Below are positions 9,314 through 18,078 of a DNA stretch of 64,000 bases, one piece after another. Both the position numbers and the translations under genes were made by a program. Position 1 is the first letter of the stretch. Every line of letters begins with the position of its first letter. The DNA comes from Kiritimatiellia bacterium (GTDB lineage: Bacteria > Verrucomicrobiota > Kiritimatiellia > RFP12 > UBA1067), in assembly GCA_016296065.1 (NCBI GenBank), contig JAEDKA010000014.1:8204-72203 (forward strand). Reading direction: 5' to 3'. Below the pieces are notes generated by a model that saw only the letters and a list, made by a program, of their open reading frames with translations, searched no databases and had not been told where the DNA came from.

Positions 9314-9772
9314 TCACTTGCGACCGTTCATCAGCATGCACTTGACCTTCGCGCTTGCGGCGAGTTCGTCGCCGACATAGCCCGTCACCTCGTAGACGCC
9401 GAGCGGAACGCGCTCCTTGACGATCTTCACGACCGTAACGAGCTTGTCGCCGGGCCTCACGGGCCTCTTGAAGCGCGCCTCCTCAATTGCTGCAAACGCA
9501 AACGCAGCCTGCTCGCCGAGAACGCCGCGCGCGACCACCGCCGCGCCGGCGACCTGGCTCATCGCCTCGACGAGAACGACGCCGGGAACGACCGGATAGT
9601 CCGGGAAGTGCCCCTTGAAGAAGTCGTTCTTCTCCGCAGTGAACGTGTACTCGCCGAGTGCGCCCGTCTCGTCTGCCGAGATAAGCGTGTCGACGAAGAG
9701 GAACGGCGACCTGTGCGGCAGCAGCTCGATTCCGGGCTTGTTGAATTCCTGCTTGAATTTCGGAAATTCCAT
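9314..9772 (-). CDS. fabZ: 3-hydroxyacyl-[acyl-carrier-protein] dehydratase FabZ
   Basis: FabZ dehydrates (3R)-3-hydroxyacyl-ACP to trans-2-enoyl-ACP in type II fatty-acid synthesis in the cytoplasm. The 152-aa length is normal for the family. Family motifs are clear: LPHRSPFLFVD near residue 19, and GHFPDYPVVPGVVLVEAMSQ near residue 54, carrying the catalytic His (GHFP) and Glu (VEAMSQ). It starts 2 nt after the stop of the fabF gene, so it is the last gene of the fabH-fabF-fabZ cluster. Confidence 0.93.
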   Translation of the reverse strand: MEFPKFKQEFNKPGIELLPHRSPFLFVDTLISADETGALGEYTFTAEKNDFFKGHFPDYPVVPGVVLVEAMSQVAGAAVVARGVLGEQAAFAFAAIEEARFKRPVRPGDKLVTVVKIVKERVPLGVYEVTGYVGDELAASAKVKCMLMNGRK

Positions 9773-9774
9773 GG

Positions 9775-11061
9775 TCAGTTCGCCTTCCTGAGCACGAGGA
9801 TGCCGTTGTGGCCACCGAAGCCGAGGGAGCTGGAGAGCGCCACTTCGATGTCGCGCTTCACTCCGACGTTCGGCGTGTAGTTGAGGTCGAGGGGCGTCTC
9901 GCCCTTCGAAGCGTCGACCTCAAGGTCGGGCTTCTCGTAGTTGATCGTCGGCGGGACAAACCCCTCCTTGATCGCGAGCGCCGTGATCGCCGCCTCGATG
10001 GCGCCGGTCGCGCCGAGGCAGTGTCCGTGGAACGGCTTTGTGGACGAGATGTTTATCTTCTTCGCGCCCTCCTCGCCGAAGACGCGCTTGAATGCGTTCG
10101 TCTCCATCTGGTCGTTGAGGTGCGTCGAGGTCCCGTGCGCGTTGATGTAGCCGACCGCCGACTTGTCAGTGACGCCTGCGTCCTTCAGCGCGATCTCGAT
10201 GGCCTTGACCGCTCCGTCCGCGGAGGGATCAGGCGCGGTGATGTGGTAGGCGTCGCACGTCGCGCCGTATCCGGCGAGCTCTGCGTACACCTTCGCGCCG
10301 CGCGCCTTCGCGTGCTCTTCCGACTCGAGGATGAGAACCGCCGCGCCCTCGCCCATGACGAATCCGTCGCGGTCCTGGTTGAACGGACGGCACGCCTTCT
10401 CGGGGGTGTCGTTGAAGTGGGTGGAGAGCGCCTTCTCCTTCATGAATCCGCCGACCGTGAACTCCATGATGACAGCCTCGCTGCCGCCGGCGATCACGAC
10501 ATCCGCACGTCCGGCGCGGATAAGGTCAAGTGCGAAGCCAAGAGCGTCGGTCGAGGACGCGCAGGCCGTCGTGATGACCTGGCAGGGCCCCTTCGCGCCG
10601 AGCGCAATGGCGACGTTGCCTGCGCCCTCATTGGCGATGAGTTCGGGGATGGCAAGGGGCGAAAGACGGTCTGGGCCCTTTTCGAAGAGCGTCTTGAACG
10701 CATCCTGCGTAGCCTCGAGACCTCCGATGCCGACGCCGAAGATCGTTCCGACGCGGTCCATGTCCGGCTTTTTCTCCTCGGTGAACCCGGCGTCGTGCCA
10801 CGCCTCCTTGGCCGTTGCAACGGCGTACTGCGAGAACAGCGCCATGTGGCGAGCGGACTTCTTGTCGAGAAGACCGCCTCCAATCGCCCATTCGTCGAAG
10901 CCCTTCACCTCCGCGGCGACCTGGCTGGTGCAGCGGGAGGGATCGAACTTGGTGATCCTGCCGATTCCGGGCTTGCCGGCCTTGATGTTCTCCCAGGAAG
11001 CGTCACGTCCGTTGCCCACGGCCGTCAACATTCCGATTCCCGTAATCATCACTTTCTTCAT
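9775..11061 (-). CDS. fabF: 3-oxoacyl-[acyl-carrier-protein] synthase II
   Basis: This 428-aa condensing enzyme elongates acyl-ACP with malonyl-ACP. The catalytic triad of the KAS I/II family is visible: Cys in TTACASSTDA, His in NAHGTSTHLND and His in KPFHGHCLGATGA. The length and the GGSEAVI segment fit FabF rather than FabH. The start ATG 11061 has an AGGAGA ribosome-binding site. A 61-nt spacer separates it from fabH, with no obvious promoter, so co-transcription is likely. Confidence 0.93.
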   Translation of the reverse strand: MKKVMITGIGMLTAVGNGRDASWENIKAGKPGIGRITKFDPSRCTSQVAAEVKGFDEWAIGGGLLDKKSARHMALFSQYAVATAKEAWHDAGFTEEKKPDMDRVGTIFGVGIGGLEATQDAFKTLFEKGPDRLSPLAIPELIANEGAGNVAIALGAKGPCQVITTACASSTDALGFALDLIRAGRADVVIAGGSEAVIMEFTVGGFMKEKALSTHFNDTPEKACRPFNQDRDGFVMGEGAAVLILESEEHAKARGAKVYAELAGYGATCDAYHITAPDPSADGAVKAIEIALKDAGVTDKSAVGYINAHGTSTHLNDQMETNAFKRVFGEEGAKKINISSTKPFHGHCLGATGAIEAAITALAIKEGFVPPTINYEKPDLEVDASKGETPLDLNYTPNVGVKRDIEVALSSSLGFGGHNGILVLRKAN

Positions 11062-11122
11062 CGTTCTTCTCCTGTTTTAAATCTCAGTTCTAAGACCCTT
11101 GAACTTTTGAACTCTTGTTATC

Positions 11123-12145
11123 TCACAGCTCCGGCCAGACGCAGTAAGTGCCGCCGTAGGTGAGTCCCGCGCCGAAGCCGACCATGACGATCTTCATGCC
11201 GTCCTTCAGCTCGCCCGCTCGGACGGCCTGGTCGAGGGAAATCGGCACGGACGCCGCGGAGGTGTTCGCGGTCGTCTCGAGGTTAAGCCAGAACTTCTCG
11301 AGCGGAAGCTTCATGCGCCGCGCCGTGGCCTCGATGATGCGTCCGTTCGCCTGGTGCGCGAACACGCGGTCAAGCGCTCCCGGCGTGGTGCCGAGCTTCT
11401 CGCAGAGGTCTCCGACGACCTTGGAGAGCTTGCGGACCGCGAACGCGAATACGTCGTGCCCCTGGAGCGTGAGCTGCGAAAGCTGCGGCTCCGGCTTGAG
11501 CGGGATGCCGGTGACGGGGTCGAGCGGAAGCGCCACGCGCGTTCCGCCGGTGCGCATGATGAAGTTCTGCCCCTTTCCGTCCGCCCCGAGTATCGTATGC
11601 GCGGCGGTCTTCGTGGAAGCGACGCCCGGCGCCTCGTCGTTGCCCAGCACAACCGCGCCGGCGCCGTCCCCGAAAAGGATGCACGACGAGCGGTCGGTCC
11701 AGTCGAGGATGCGCGTCAGGCACTCAGAGCCGATGACGAGCGCCTTCTTGTCGGGGTAGAAGTTGACGAATCCGCGCGCCTGCTCGAGCGCGTAGATGAA
11801 CCCTGCGCACGCCGCCTGCAGGTCGAAGGCTCCCGCGTTGACGCATCCGAGCATGTCCTGCACGATGCAGGCCGTGGACGGGAACGTCGCGTAGTCGGGC
11901 GTGGAGGTGGCGAGTACGATGAGCCCTATCTCCTCGGGCGCGACCTTTGCCATCTCAAGCGCGGCCTTGGCGGCCTTCGCGCCCATCGTGGACGTGGTCT
12001 CGCCCTCTTCGGCGACGTGCCTCGCGTGAATGCCCGTGTGCGAATAAATCCACTCGTCGCTCGTGTCAAGAGCGGCGGCAATGTCGTCGTTCGTGACGAC
12101 CTTAGGCGGCAGGTAGCTGCCGGTTCCAAGTATGCGAATGCCCAT
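11123..12145 (-). CDS. fabH: 3-oxoacyl-[acyl-carrier-protein] synthase III
   Basis: FabH starts fatty-acid synthesis by condensing acetyl-CoA (or a branched acyl-CoA) with malonyl-ACP. The 340-aa protein shows the KAS III Cys-His-Asn triad: Cys in LQAACAGFIYAL, His in FAHQANGRII and Asn in TTANTSAASV. The N-terminal GTGSYLPP and the FGDGAGAVVL segment are typical. It is the first gene of the three-gene fab cluster and has its own extended -10 promoter. Confidence 0.94.
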   Translation of the reverse strand: MGIRILGTGSYLPPKVVTNDDIAAALDTSDEWIYSHTGIHARHVAEEGETTSTMGAKAAKAALEMAKVAPEEIGLIVLATSTPDYATFPSTACIVQDMLGCVNAGAFDLQAACAGFIYALEQARGFVNFYPDKKALVIGSECLTRILDWTDRSSCILFGDGAGAVVLGNDEAPGVASTKTAAHTILGADGKGQNFIMRTGGTRVALPLDPVTGIPLKPEPQLSQLTLQGHDVFAFAVRKLSKVVGDLCEKLGTTPGALDRVFAHQANGRIIEATARRMKLPLEKFWLNLETTANTSAASVPISLDQAVRAGELKDGMKIVMVGFGAGLTYGGTYCVWPEL

Positions 12146-12175
12146 AACTTTCCCTTATCTGGCTTTGAAATGGTT

Positions 12176-12181
12176 ATTATA
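12176..12181 (-). promoter_or_regulatory. Extended -10 promoter of fabH-fabF-fabZ
   Basis: The minus strand reads TTTTTGCTATAAT, 30 nt before the fabH ATG. It is the same TGnTATAAT form found at most transcription units here. Confidence 0.6.
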
Positions 12182-12233
12182 GCAAAAATCCGCGCCGCCC
12201 GCTATGGGCGCACCTGGCCGTGCGAGGTGGTTT

Positions 12234-13838
12234 TCAGAATTTCGCGAACTTCAGGTCCTCGACGTCGCAGATGGACGCCTTTCCGTCGCCGGAGAAGCGA
12301 AGGTACAGCCCCTGCTTCCCGCCGATTTCGCCAAGCGCCGAGACATCGACCTCAAGCTCCGTCCTGACATTGCCGAGGTCCCGAGGCACATCCGCCGCGC
12401 CGACCTTCTTCCCCGAAATGGAGTTGCGCCCGACCCAGACCTCGACCTTCCCGCCCGTTCCGCGCGGGACAATGCCCAAGACGAGCTTGAGGCCCTTTTC
12501 TCCGGCGGTCTTGTCGAAGTTGAAGTACTTGTAGCCAAGAACCGAACCAGGCGTCACGTGGACGGCGAAGGAGCGGTTGACTTTCGCTGCGTACGGATCC
12601 TTCTCGCCGTAGCAGTCGGCGTAGAACGTCTGAATGTACGGACCGGTGTACCTCACATTGGGGTAGGACGAGACGGCCGGAGCGGGTCCGGTGTAGTGGC
12701 AGGCGATCCCGCCGGCGTGAAGCTCGAACGGATCAAGCCCGGCGGTCTCGAAGCCCTCCGAGGTGTACTCGCCCTCTGAAATGGTCACCTTCCCGCCGGG
12801 GCCGTCCTCGACCTCGACAGTGATCGGCGCAACCATCGCCTGGCGGGAGAACTCGTCCGTTCCGCTCTGGCGGTGATAGAAGACCCACCACTTCCCGTTG
12901 ATCTCGCAGATGCTGCCGTGCGTGTTTCCGCTGGGGCTCGCCGTGGGGACGGTCTTGCCGTCGGACGACTTTTCGCGGGCGCGCGCGTCGATTATGGTGC
13001 CGCCGTACGTCCACGGACCGAGCGGCCTGTCGGAGTACGCATAGGCCAGCGTGTAGTTCGTATTGGGGAGGCCGAACTCGCCATCTTCGGTTATGCGGCT
13101 GTAGATGAACACGTACTTGCCCTTTATCTTGCGGATCGACGAGGCCTCGAAAAAGCGGAACACACCCGGCTGCTTGACGCCGCTGACCATGTCGCTGACG
13201 ATTTCGGTCCCCGGCTTGACGGTCGCCATCGTCTTCGGATCAAGCTCCGCGGCAAACGACTGCATGAAGCCCCAGTATCCGTAGACGCGTCCGTCGTCAT
13301 CGACAAACGCCGCCGGATCGAATCCGAACGGACCAACCGTCTTCTTCGGATCGTTTTCGTCCCAGTTGCAGACCACGAAGGGTCCGTCGGGACGGTCGGA
13401 CTTCGCGACCATGTTGTTGCGCCCCGCGGCCTGCGTGTTGGGATAGAGGTAGTACGTCTTCTTCCCGTCGGGCCCAACGACCTCCGCGACATCCGGCGCG
13501 TACAGTATGTCGCCGAGCGCGCTCTTGTCGAGAAGCTTTCCGTCCCTGTCGAGGAGCGAGCGGAATATGACGCCGTCGAAGCGCCACTTGTTCAGGTCGT
13601 CGACGCTTGCGGACCACACGACCTGGTCGCGCCCGCAGTACGTCCCGCGCGTGTTGTCGTGCGAACCGTACAGATAGACCCTCTTCTTCCCGGGCACGTC
13701 TGGATCGTCGAAGACATACGGTTCGCCGTCGGGGATGCACTCCCACAGCGGCAGGATGGGATTCGCCGCCTGCACAGCGGCGCAGGCGAACATGGCGGAC
13801 GCGGCAAATGCGCCGCGGAGACAGGTGACAACTTGCAT
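12234..13838 (-). CDS. Secreted GH43-family glycosidase with C-terminal carbohydrate-binding-like domain
   Basis: This 534-aa protein begins with a signal peptide that appears to end at AVQAANP. A five-bladed beta-propeller of GH43 type follows. Likely catalytic acids are the Asp of VFDDPDV near residue 43, the Asp of GFDPAAFVDDDG near residue 172 and the Glu of FEASSIRK near residue 230. The C-terminal part (about 390-534) has a jelly-roll CBM6-like appearance. GH43 enzymes act mostly as arabinofuranosidases, xylosidases or galactan exo-enzymes, and the substrate here is not decided by sequence. It has its own promoter just upstream and an AAAGGAA ribosome-binding site, and sits at the end of the glycosidase region. 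Confidence 0.85.
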   Translation of the reverse strand: MQVVTCLRGAFAASAMFACAAVQAANPILPLWECIPDGEPYVFDDPDVPGKKRVYLYGSHDNTRGTYCGRDQVVWSASVDDLNKWRFDGVIFRSLLDRDGKLLDKSALGDILYAPDVAEVVGPDGKKTYYLYPNTQAAGRNNMVAKSDRPDGPFVVCNWDENDPKKTVGPFGFDPAAFVDDDGRVYGYWGFMQSFAAELDPKTMATVKPGTEIVSDMVSGVKQPGVFRFFEASSIRKIKGKYVFIYSRITEDGEFGLPNTNYTLAYAYSDRPLGPWTYGGTIIDARAREKSSDGKTVPTASPSGNTHGSICEINGKWWVFYHRQSGTDEFSRQAMVAPITVEVEDGPGGKVTISEGEYTSEGFETAGLDPFELHAGGIACHYTGPAPAVSSYPNVRYTGPYIQTFYADCYGEKDPYAAKVNRSFAVHVTPGSVLGYKYFNFDKTAGEKGLKLVLGIVPRGTGGKVEVWVGRNSISGKKVGAADVPRDLGNVRTELEVDVSALGEIGGKQGLYLRFSGDGKASICDVEDLKFAKF

Positions 13839-13863
13839 TCCGAATTTCCTTTCAGTTCAGCGA

Positions 13864-13869
13864 ATTGTA
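13864..13869 (-). promoter_or_regulatory. Extended -10 promoter of the GH43 gene
   Basis: The minus strand reads GGTTTGGTACAAT, 25 nt before ATG 13838. Confidence 0.5.
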
Positions 13870-13913
13870 CCAAACCTGCGTCCGCTGCGCAAGTGCCGCC
13901 GGGAGCACTTTCA

Positions 13914-16094
13914 TCAGAGGCGGAATTCGAGGGTCTTGCCGGAAACGGAATCGCTCGTGATCCAGGCGCGCATCGGACCCGCCGCCGGAACGAGCCTGTC
14001 CTTCGCCCAGTAGGAGAGCTGCGCGACGGGGATATTCAAAACGACGTGCTGCGTCTCGCCAGGCGCGAGCGGAACCTTTCGCCAGGCGCGGAGTTCGCGG
14101 ACCGGACGCGACTCGACGCCGACCATCTGGCGCGTGTAGGCCTGCACCGTCTCCACGCCCGCGACTCTGCCCGTGTTCGTGACGTCCGCCTCAAGCGTCA
14201 GCGTGCCGTCCGCGACAGTCGCCTTCTCGTTCGCATAGGCGAACGTCGTGTAGCTCAGGCCGTAGCCGAACGGATAGAGCGCCCGGAACGGTCCGTCGCG
14301 GTAGCAGGATAGGTACTGCGCGCTCACCTCGGTTGGACGCCCCGTGCGCAAGCGGTTGTAGTAGAGCGGAAGCTGCCCCGTCGCGACGGGGAACTCTGTC
14401 GTGAGGCGTCCCTCGGGATTGACCTTACCCGTCAGCACGTCGGCGATCGCGCCGCCTCCGCTCGTGCCAGGGCACCATGCTTCGAGAACCGCATCGGCCT
14501 TCTCCGCAAGTTCCGGAATCGCAAGCGGCCTGCCGTTCATCAGAAGCGCGACGACGGGCTTGCCGGTCGCCTTGAGCGCGTCGAGCGCCTCCACCTGGAC
14601 CTTCGGCAGCGCCACGTCGAGAACGCTCCAGCCCTCACCGGACTCCGTACCGCGCTGTCCGAAGATCGCGACGACAACGTCCGCCTTCGCCGCGGCCGCC
14701 GCAAGCGCGTCCGAATCGACGGAGCCCTTCTTCCAGTCGTAGCACGGCGTGTAGGTGAAATCGACGCCTGCGCCGCGGAGTCCCTCGGGCAGCGTCATCT
14801 CGAAGCGGTTCTCTATGTATGCCGACCAGGTGCCGGAGATGCTGTCGCAATCCTCGGCGCCAGGTCCGACAAGCGCTACGCGCGCGCCCTTCTCGAGCGG
14901 CAGCACGCTATTGTCGTTCTTCAGCAGCACACAGCACTTCGCCGCGATGGCGCGCGCGAGGCGCGCATGCGCCGCGAGGTCGATCTGCGACGCGAGCTTC
15001 GCCTCGTCGATGTAGGGATTCTCCCAGAGTCCGAGGGCGTTCTTGACCTTCAGGATGTTGCGCACGCTACGGTCGATCTCGGACATCGGCACCTTGCCGT
15101 CCTGGATGAGCTGCACAAGCTCCCGCTGGTAGAGACCCGACATCATGTCCTGGTCCATGCCGGCTGCGAGCGCAAGCACGGCGAGGCCCGCGTGCGTCTC
15201 GGCCATTCCGTGCCGGTCGAACTCGCACTCCTTGACTCCCTCCCAGTCGGAGATCGTGAAGCCCTCGAAACCGAGATGTCCGCGGAGGATGTCCGTCAGC
15301 AGCCACTTGTTCACGCTGCATGGCACGCCGTTGAGCGTGTTGAACGCCGGCATCACCGTGAGCGCGCCCGCCCGTACGCCGTCCTCGAACGGCGGAAGGT
15401 ACACGTTGCGGAACGTCGACTCGCTCATCTCGACGGTGTTGTAGTCACGGCCCGCCTCTGCCCCGCCGTAGGCGGCAAAGTGCTTGAGGCACGCGGCGAC
15501 GGGCAGCGCGCCCGCGCGCGACTGTATGCCCTTTACGAGCGCCGCGCCCATCTTGCCGCCAAGGTACGGATCCTGCCCCGGCCCTTCTGCGATGCGGCCC
15601 CAGCGCGAATCGCGGCACATGTCCACCATCGGCGCGAACGTCCAGTTGCAGCCCTTCGCCGGAGTCTCGACCGCAATGAGCCTTCCGCAGTCGTACCAGA
15701 GCTTTTCGTCCCACGCGCAGGAAAGCGCCAGCGGAATCGGCGCCTGGGTCATCACGCCGTGGATCATGTCGTGTCCGACCATTAGCGGAATCTTCACGCG
15801 CGCCTCATTCATGGCGATGCGCTGGAAGGCGTTGAAGTTCGCGACGCCGCACGCGCCTATGAGCGAGCCGACCCCGCCCTTGCGCACCGTCTCCGCGACG
15901 TCTGCCGGAAGCGCCACGCCGGTCGCGTCCTCGCTGAGCGGACCGTCCGCCTTGCCGGCCGATGCCAGCTGCACGAGCTGGCCGACTTTTTCCTCGACGG
16001 TCATCTTGCCGATTAGCGCCTCGATTTCCGCATCCGTAATCGCCATCGCCGCGCCGCACGACGCTAGCGCAGCGACCATAACAATCTTCCGCAT
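13914..16094 (-). CDS. Secreted GH3-family beta-glycosidase
   Basis: The 726-aa form starting at ATG 16094 was chosen because a GGAGG ribosome-binding site precedes it and a signal peptide (MRKIVMVAALASCGAAMA) follows. It has the GH3 N-terminal barrel with KVGQLVQL and the substrate-binding HDMIHG, RGRIAEGPGQDPYL-like region. The catalytic nucleophile is the Asp of FTISDWEGV, near residue 275. The second alpha/beta domain and a C-terminal fibronectin-III-like domain complete the usual GH3 architecture. Most such enzymes release beta-linked glucose or xylose from oligosaccharide ends. It has its own promoter, so it is not strictly part of the operon ending at 16146. Confidence 0.9.
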   Translation of the reverse strand: MRKIVMVAALASCGAAMAITDAEIEALIGKMTVEEKVGQLVQLASAGKADGPLSEDATGVALPADVAETVRKGGVGSLIGACGVANFNAFQRIAMNEARVKIPLMVGHDMIHGVMTQAPIPLALSCAWDEKLWYDCGRLIAVETPAKGCNWTFAPMVDMCRDSRWGRIAEGPGQDPYLGGKMGAALVKGIQSRAGALPVAACLKHFAAYGGAEAGRDYNTVEMSESTFRNVYLPPFEDGVRAGALTVMPAFNTLNGVPCSVNKWLLTDILRGHLGFEGFTISDWEGVKECEFDRHGMAETHAGLAVLALAAGMDQDMMSGLYQRELVQLIQDGKVPMSEIDRSVRNILKVKNALGLWENPYIDEAKLASQIDLAAHARLARAIAAKCCVLLKNDNSVLPLEKGARVALVGPGAEDCDSISGTWSAYIENRFEMTLPEGLRGAGVDFTYTPCYDWKKGSVDSDALAAAAAKADVVVAIFGQRGTESGEGWSVLDVALPKVQVEALDALKATGKPVVALLMNGRPLAIPELAEKADAVLEAWCPGTSGGGAIADVLTGKVNPEGRLTTEFPVATGQLPLYYNRLRTGRPTEVSAQYLSCYRDGPFRALYPFGYGLSYTTFAYANEKATVADGTLTLEADVTNTGRVAGVETVQAYTRQMVGVESRPVRELRAWRKVPLAPGETQHVVLNIPVAQLSYWAKDRLVPAAGPMRAWITSDSVSGKTLEFRL

Positions 16095-16131
16095 GAGAGA
16101 ACCTCCGTTTGTTTCCAAAACCTGTTAGACA

Positions 16132-16137
16132 ATTATA
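16132..16137 (-). promoter_or_regulatory. Extended -10 promoter of the GH3 gene
   Basis: The minus strand reads GTTTTGATATAAT, 37 nt before ATG 16094. It overlaps the 51-nt gap after the GH2 stop. Confidence 0.6.
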
Positions 16138-16145
16138 TCAAAACA

Positions 16146-18065
16146 TCAGGGGCGCGTGCGAAAAATGCGACGACGCGCGCAAAGTCCGCCGTCCGTCTTC
16201 AGCACGATTTCGTTCTCCCCTTCGCGGAGCGGCACGTCGGACCACGTGACGACCTTGACCTCATCCGGCTCCTTCGTGCCGACGGCCTCTCCGTTTACGA
16301 CAAGCGTCACTGGTCCGCCGTTGCAGAACCCCACCACCGTGCAGACGGCGTTCGCCGTCTCCTCCGCACGTTGCGAACATACGTGCAGCACAGGCTCCTT
16401 CGACCAGTTTGCCTTGTAGAAGTAGAACACGTCCTTCTTCACCGCGCGGTCGCGCGTGACAAGCCCCTTGTCGTTGATGCCGTTCTTCCCGCCCTCGCGG
16501 CGCGCGTCCGCCGCGAAGTCGAACATCGCCCAGATGAAGGCGCCCCAGATGCGTCCGTCGGACGCGATCGCGCGGTAGTCCGCGGCGTGCAGCTTCACCT
16601 GGATCTCCTCGGGATGGATCGGCCCGCCCGGATCGAGCCGCCCATCGGGCAGAGGGTCGAGATGCTCAAACGGATTCCCTCCGGCGCCGTACTCCGCTAT
16701 GCCGAGGATCTTCCGCCCCGAGGCCTCGAACCAGTTGGAGAAGTCCTCCTCCATCGTCGTGTCGCCATACCAGCCGGGATACGCGTTGAACGCGAGCTGC
16801 TCAGGGACGTCGTTGAGGGCGCGCTTGGCGGGACGGTCCGACGCGGCGACAACCGGACGCGTCGGATCGGCCGCCTTCATGGCGTCGCGTACCTCCGCCA
16901 GCATCCGCTCCATCCATCCCTCCTCCGCCCTCTCCGGCGGCACGTCGTTGTATATCTCGTTGAAGACGCTCCACGCGAACACGCACGGATGGTTCCTCCG
17001 CTGCGCGACCATCTCGCGCGCCTGCGCGACGAGGTTGGACCTAAACTCGGGCGAGTCCGTGAGCCAGTTCGTCGCCGGAACCTCGCTCCACACCAGTATT
17101 CCCTTCTCGTCGCAGATGTCGTAGACGTGTCCGCTCTGCGGATAGTGCGCGAGGCGAACCGCATCCGCGCCGACTTCGGCGATCAGCGCGAAGTCGCGCT
17201 CCTCGTCCTCGCGCTTCGCCGCCCAACCGCACAGCCCCGCGTCCTGATGCCGGTTCACGCCCCTCAGCCTGCGCCTGACGCCGTTGAGGTAGAAGCCGTC
17301 TTCTCGGAACTCGACTGTGCGGAAGCCGAAGCGCACCTTCACCTCGTCTCCGCTCGCGATCCTGAACGTCTCCTCGTAGAGCTTCGGATTCTCAGGCGAC
17401 CACAACTCCGGATTCTCGATCTTGAAGTCGCGCTCCTCGTCTGGTCCGCCGAGGACGCGTATCCGCGCGTGCACCGAACCGTCCGCCTTCGTGTCCACCT
17501 CCACGCCGCACGCGCCGTCCGTCACCGGGTCGATGCACACCTGCGGCGTCTCGATCCATTCCACGTCTCGGTAGATTCCGCCGAAGAGCGTGTAGTCCGC
17601 CGAAAGCGGCGCGACGTCAGGATTCCACCTGTTGTCCACGATGACTTCCATCACGTTGTCCGACGGCTGCAGGAGCCGCGTCACCTCGAACGCGAACGCG
17701 GTGAACGCGCCGGCGTGGCGTCCCGCGAACTTACCGTTCACGTAGACCTCGGCCACGCGCGAGACGCCCTCGAAACGGACGAACTGGCGCCGTCCGGGGG
17801 TCGGATCGGGAAGCGGACGCGAATAGCGCGCCGCCTTGCGGACATACGATTCCGCTGCGATCGACATACCGCGCTCCGGCGGCGCGTCGCCCTCCGGCGA
17901 GCCGTCCGCTCCGTCCACGTCGTTCCAGGTGTGCGGTATGCACACCTCGTCTCCGTCGCAGAGCCACCCCTTCCCCGACAGCGACACCACGCTGCGCGGC
18001 GCATCCGCCGCGGCGGAAAGCGCGGCCAACGCGCATGCCGCCGCCATCATAGTTTTCATTTTCAT
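16146..18065 (-). CDS. Secreted GH2-family beta-galactosidase-like enzyme
   Basis: The 639-aa version from ATG 18065 has an AGGAGG ribosome-binding site and a signal peptide (MKMKTMMAAACALAALSAAA); the longer frame runs back into the previous gene. Domain order is the GH2 sugar-binding jelly roll (with RFEGVSRVAEVYVNGKFAG), an Ig-like domain, then the TIM barrel. The acid/base Glu is in VFNEIYND, near residue 380, and the nucleophile Glu is in GIAEYGAGG, near residue 470. The protein is short compared with LacZ-type enzymes. It starts 13 nt after the preceding gene, as the last member of the beta-helix/GH50-like/GH2 operon, so exo-acting removal of beta-linked galactose or a similar sugar is plausible. 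Confidence 0.87.
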   Translation of the reverse strand: MKMKTMMAAACALAALSAAADAPRSVVSLSGKGWLCDGDEVCIPHTWNDVDGADGSPEGDAPPERGMSIAAESYVRKAARYSRPLPDPTPGRRQFVRFEGVSRVAEVYVNGKFAGRHAGAFTAFAFEVTRLLQPSDNVMEVIVDNRWNPDVAPLSADYTLFGGIYRDVEWIETPQVCIDPVTDGACGVEVDTKADGSVHARIRVLGGPDEERDFKIENPELWSPENPKLYEETFRIASGDEVKVRFGFRTVEFREDGFYLNGVRRRLRGVNRHQDAGLCGWAAKREDEERDFALIAEVGADAVRLAHYPQSGHVYDICDEKGILVWSEVPATNWLTDSPEFRSNLVAQAREMVAQRRNHPCVFAWSVFNEIYNDVPPERAEEGWMERMLAEVRDAMKAADPTRPVVAASDRPAKRALNDVPEQLAFNAYPGWYGDTTMEEDFSNWFEASGRKILGIAEYGAGGNPFEHLDPLPDGRLDPGGPIHPEEIQVKLHAADYRAIASDGRIWGAFIWAMFDFAADARREGGKNGINDKGLVTRDRAVKKDVFYFYKANWSKEPVLHVCSQRAEETANAVCTVVGFCNGGPVTLVVNGEAVGTKEPDEVKVVTWSDVPLREGENEIVLKTDGGLCARRRIFRTRP

Positions 18066-18078
18066 AGTCGCATTCCTC

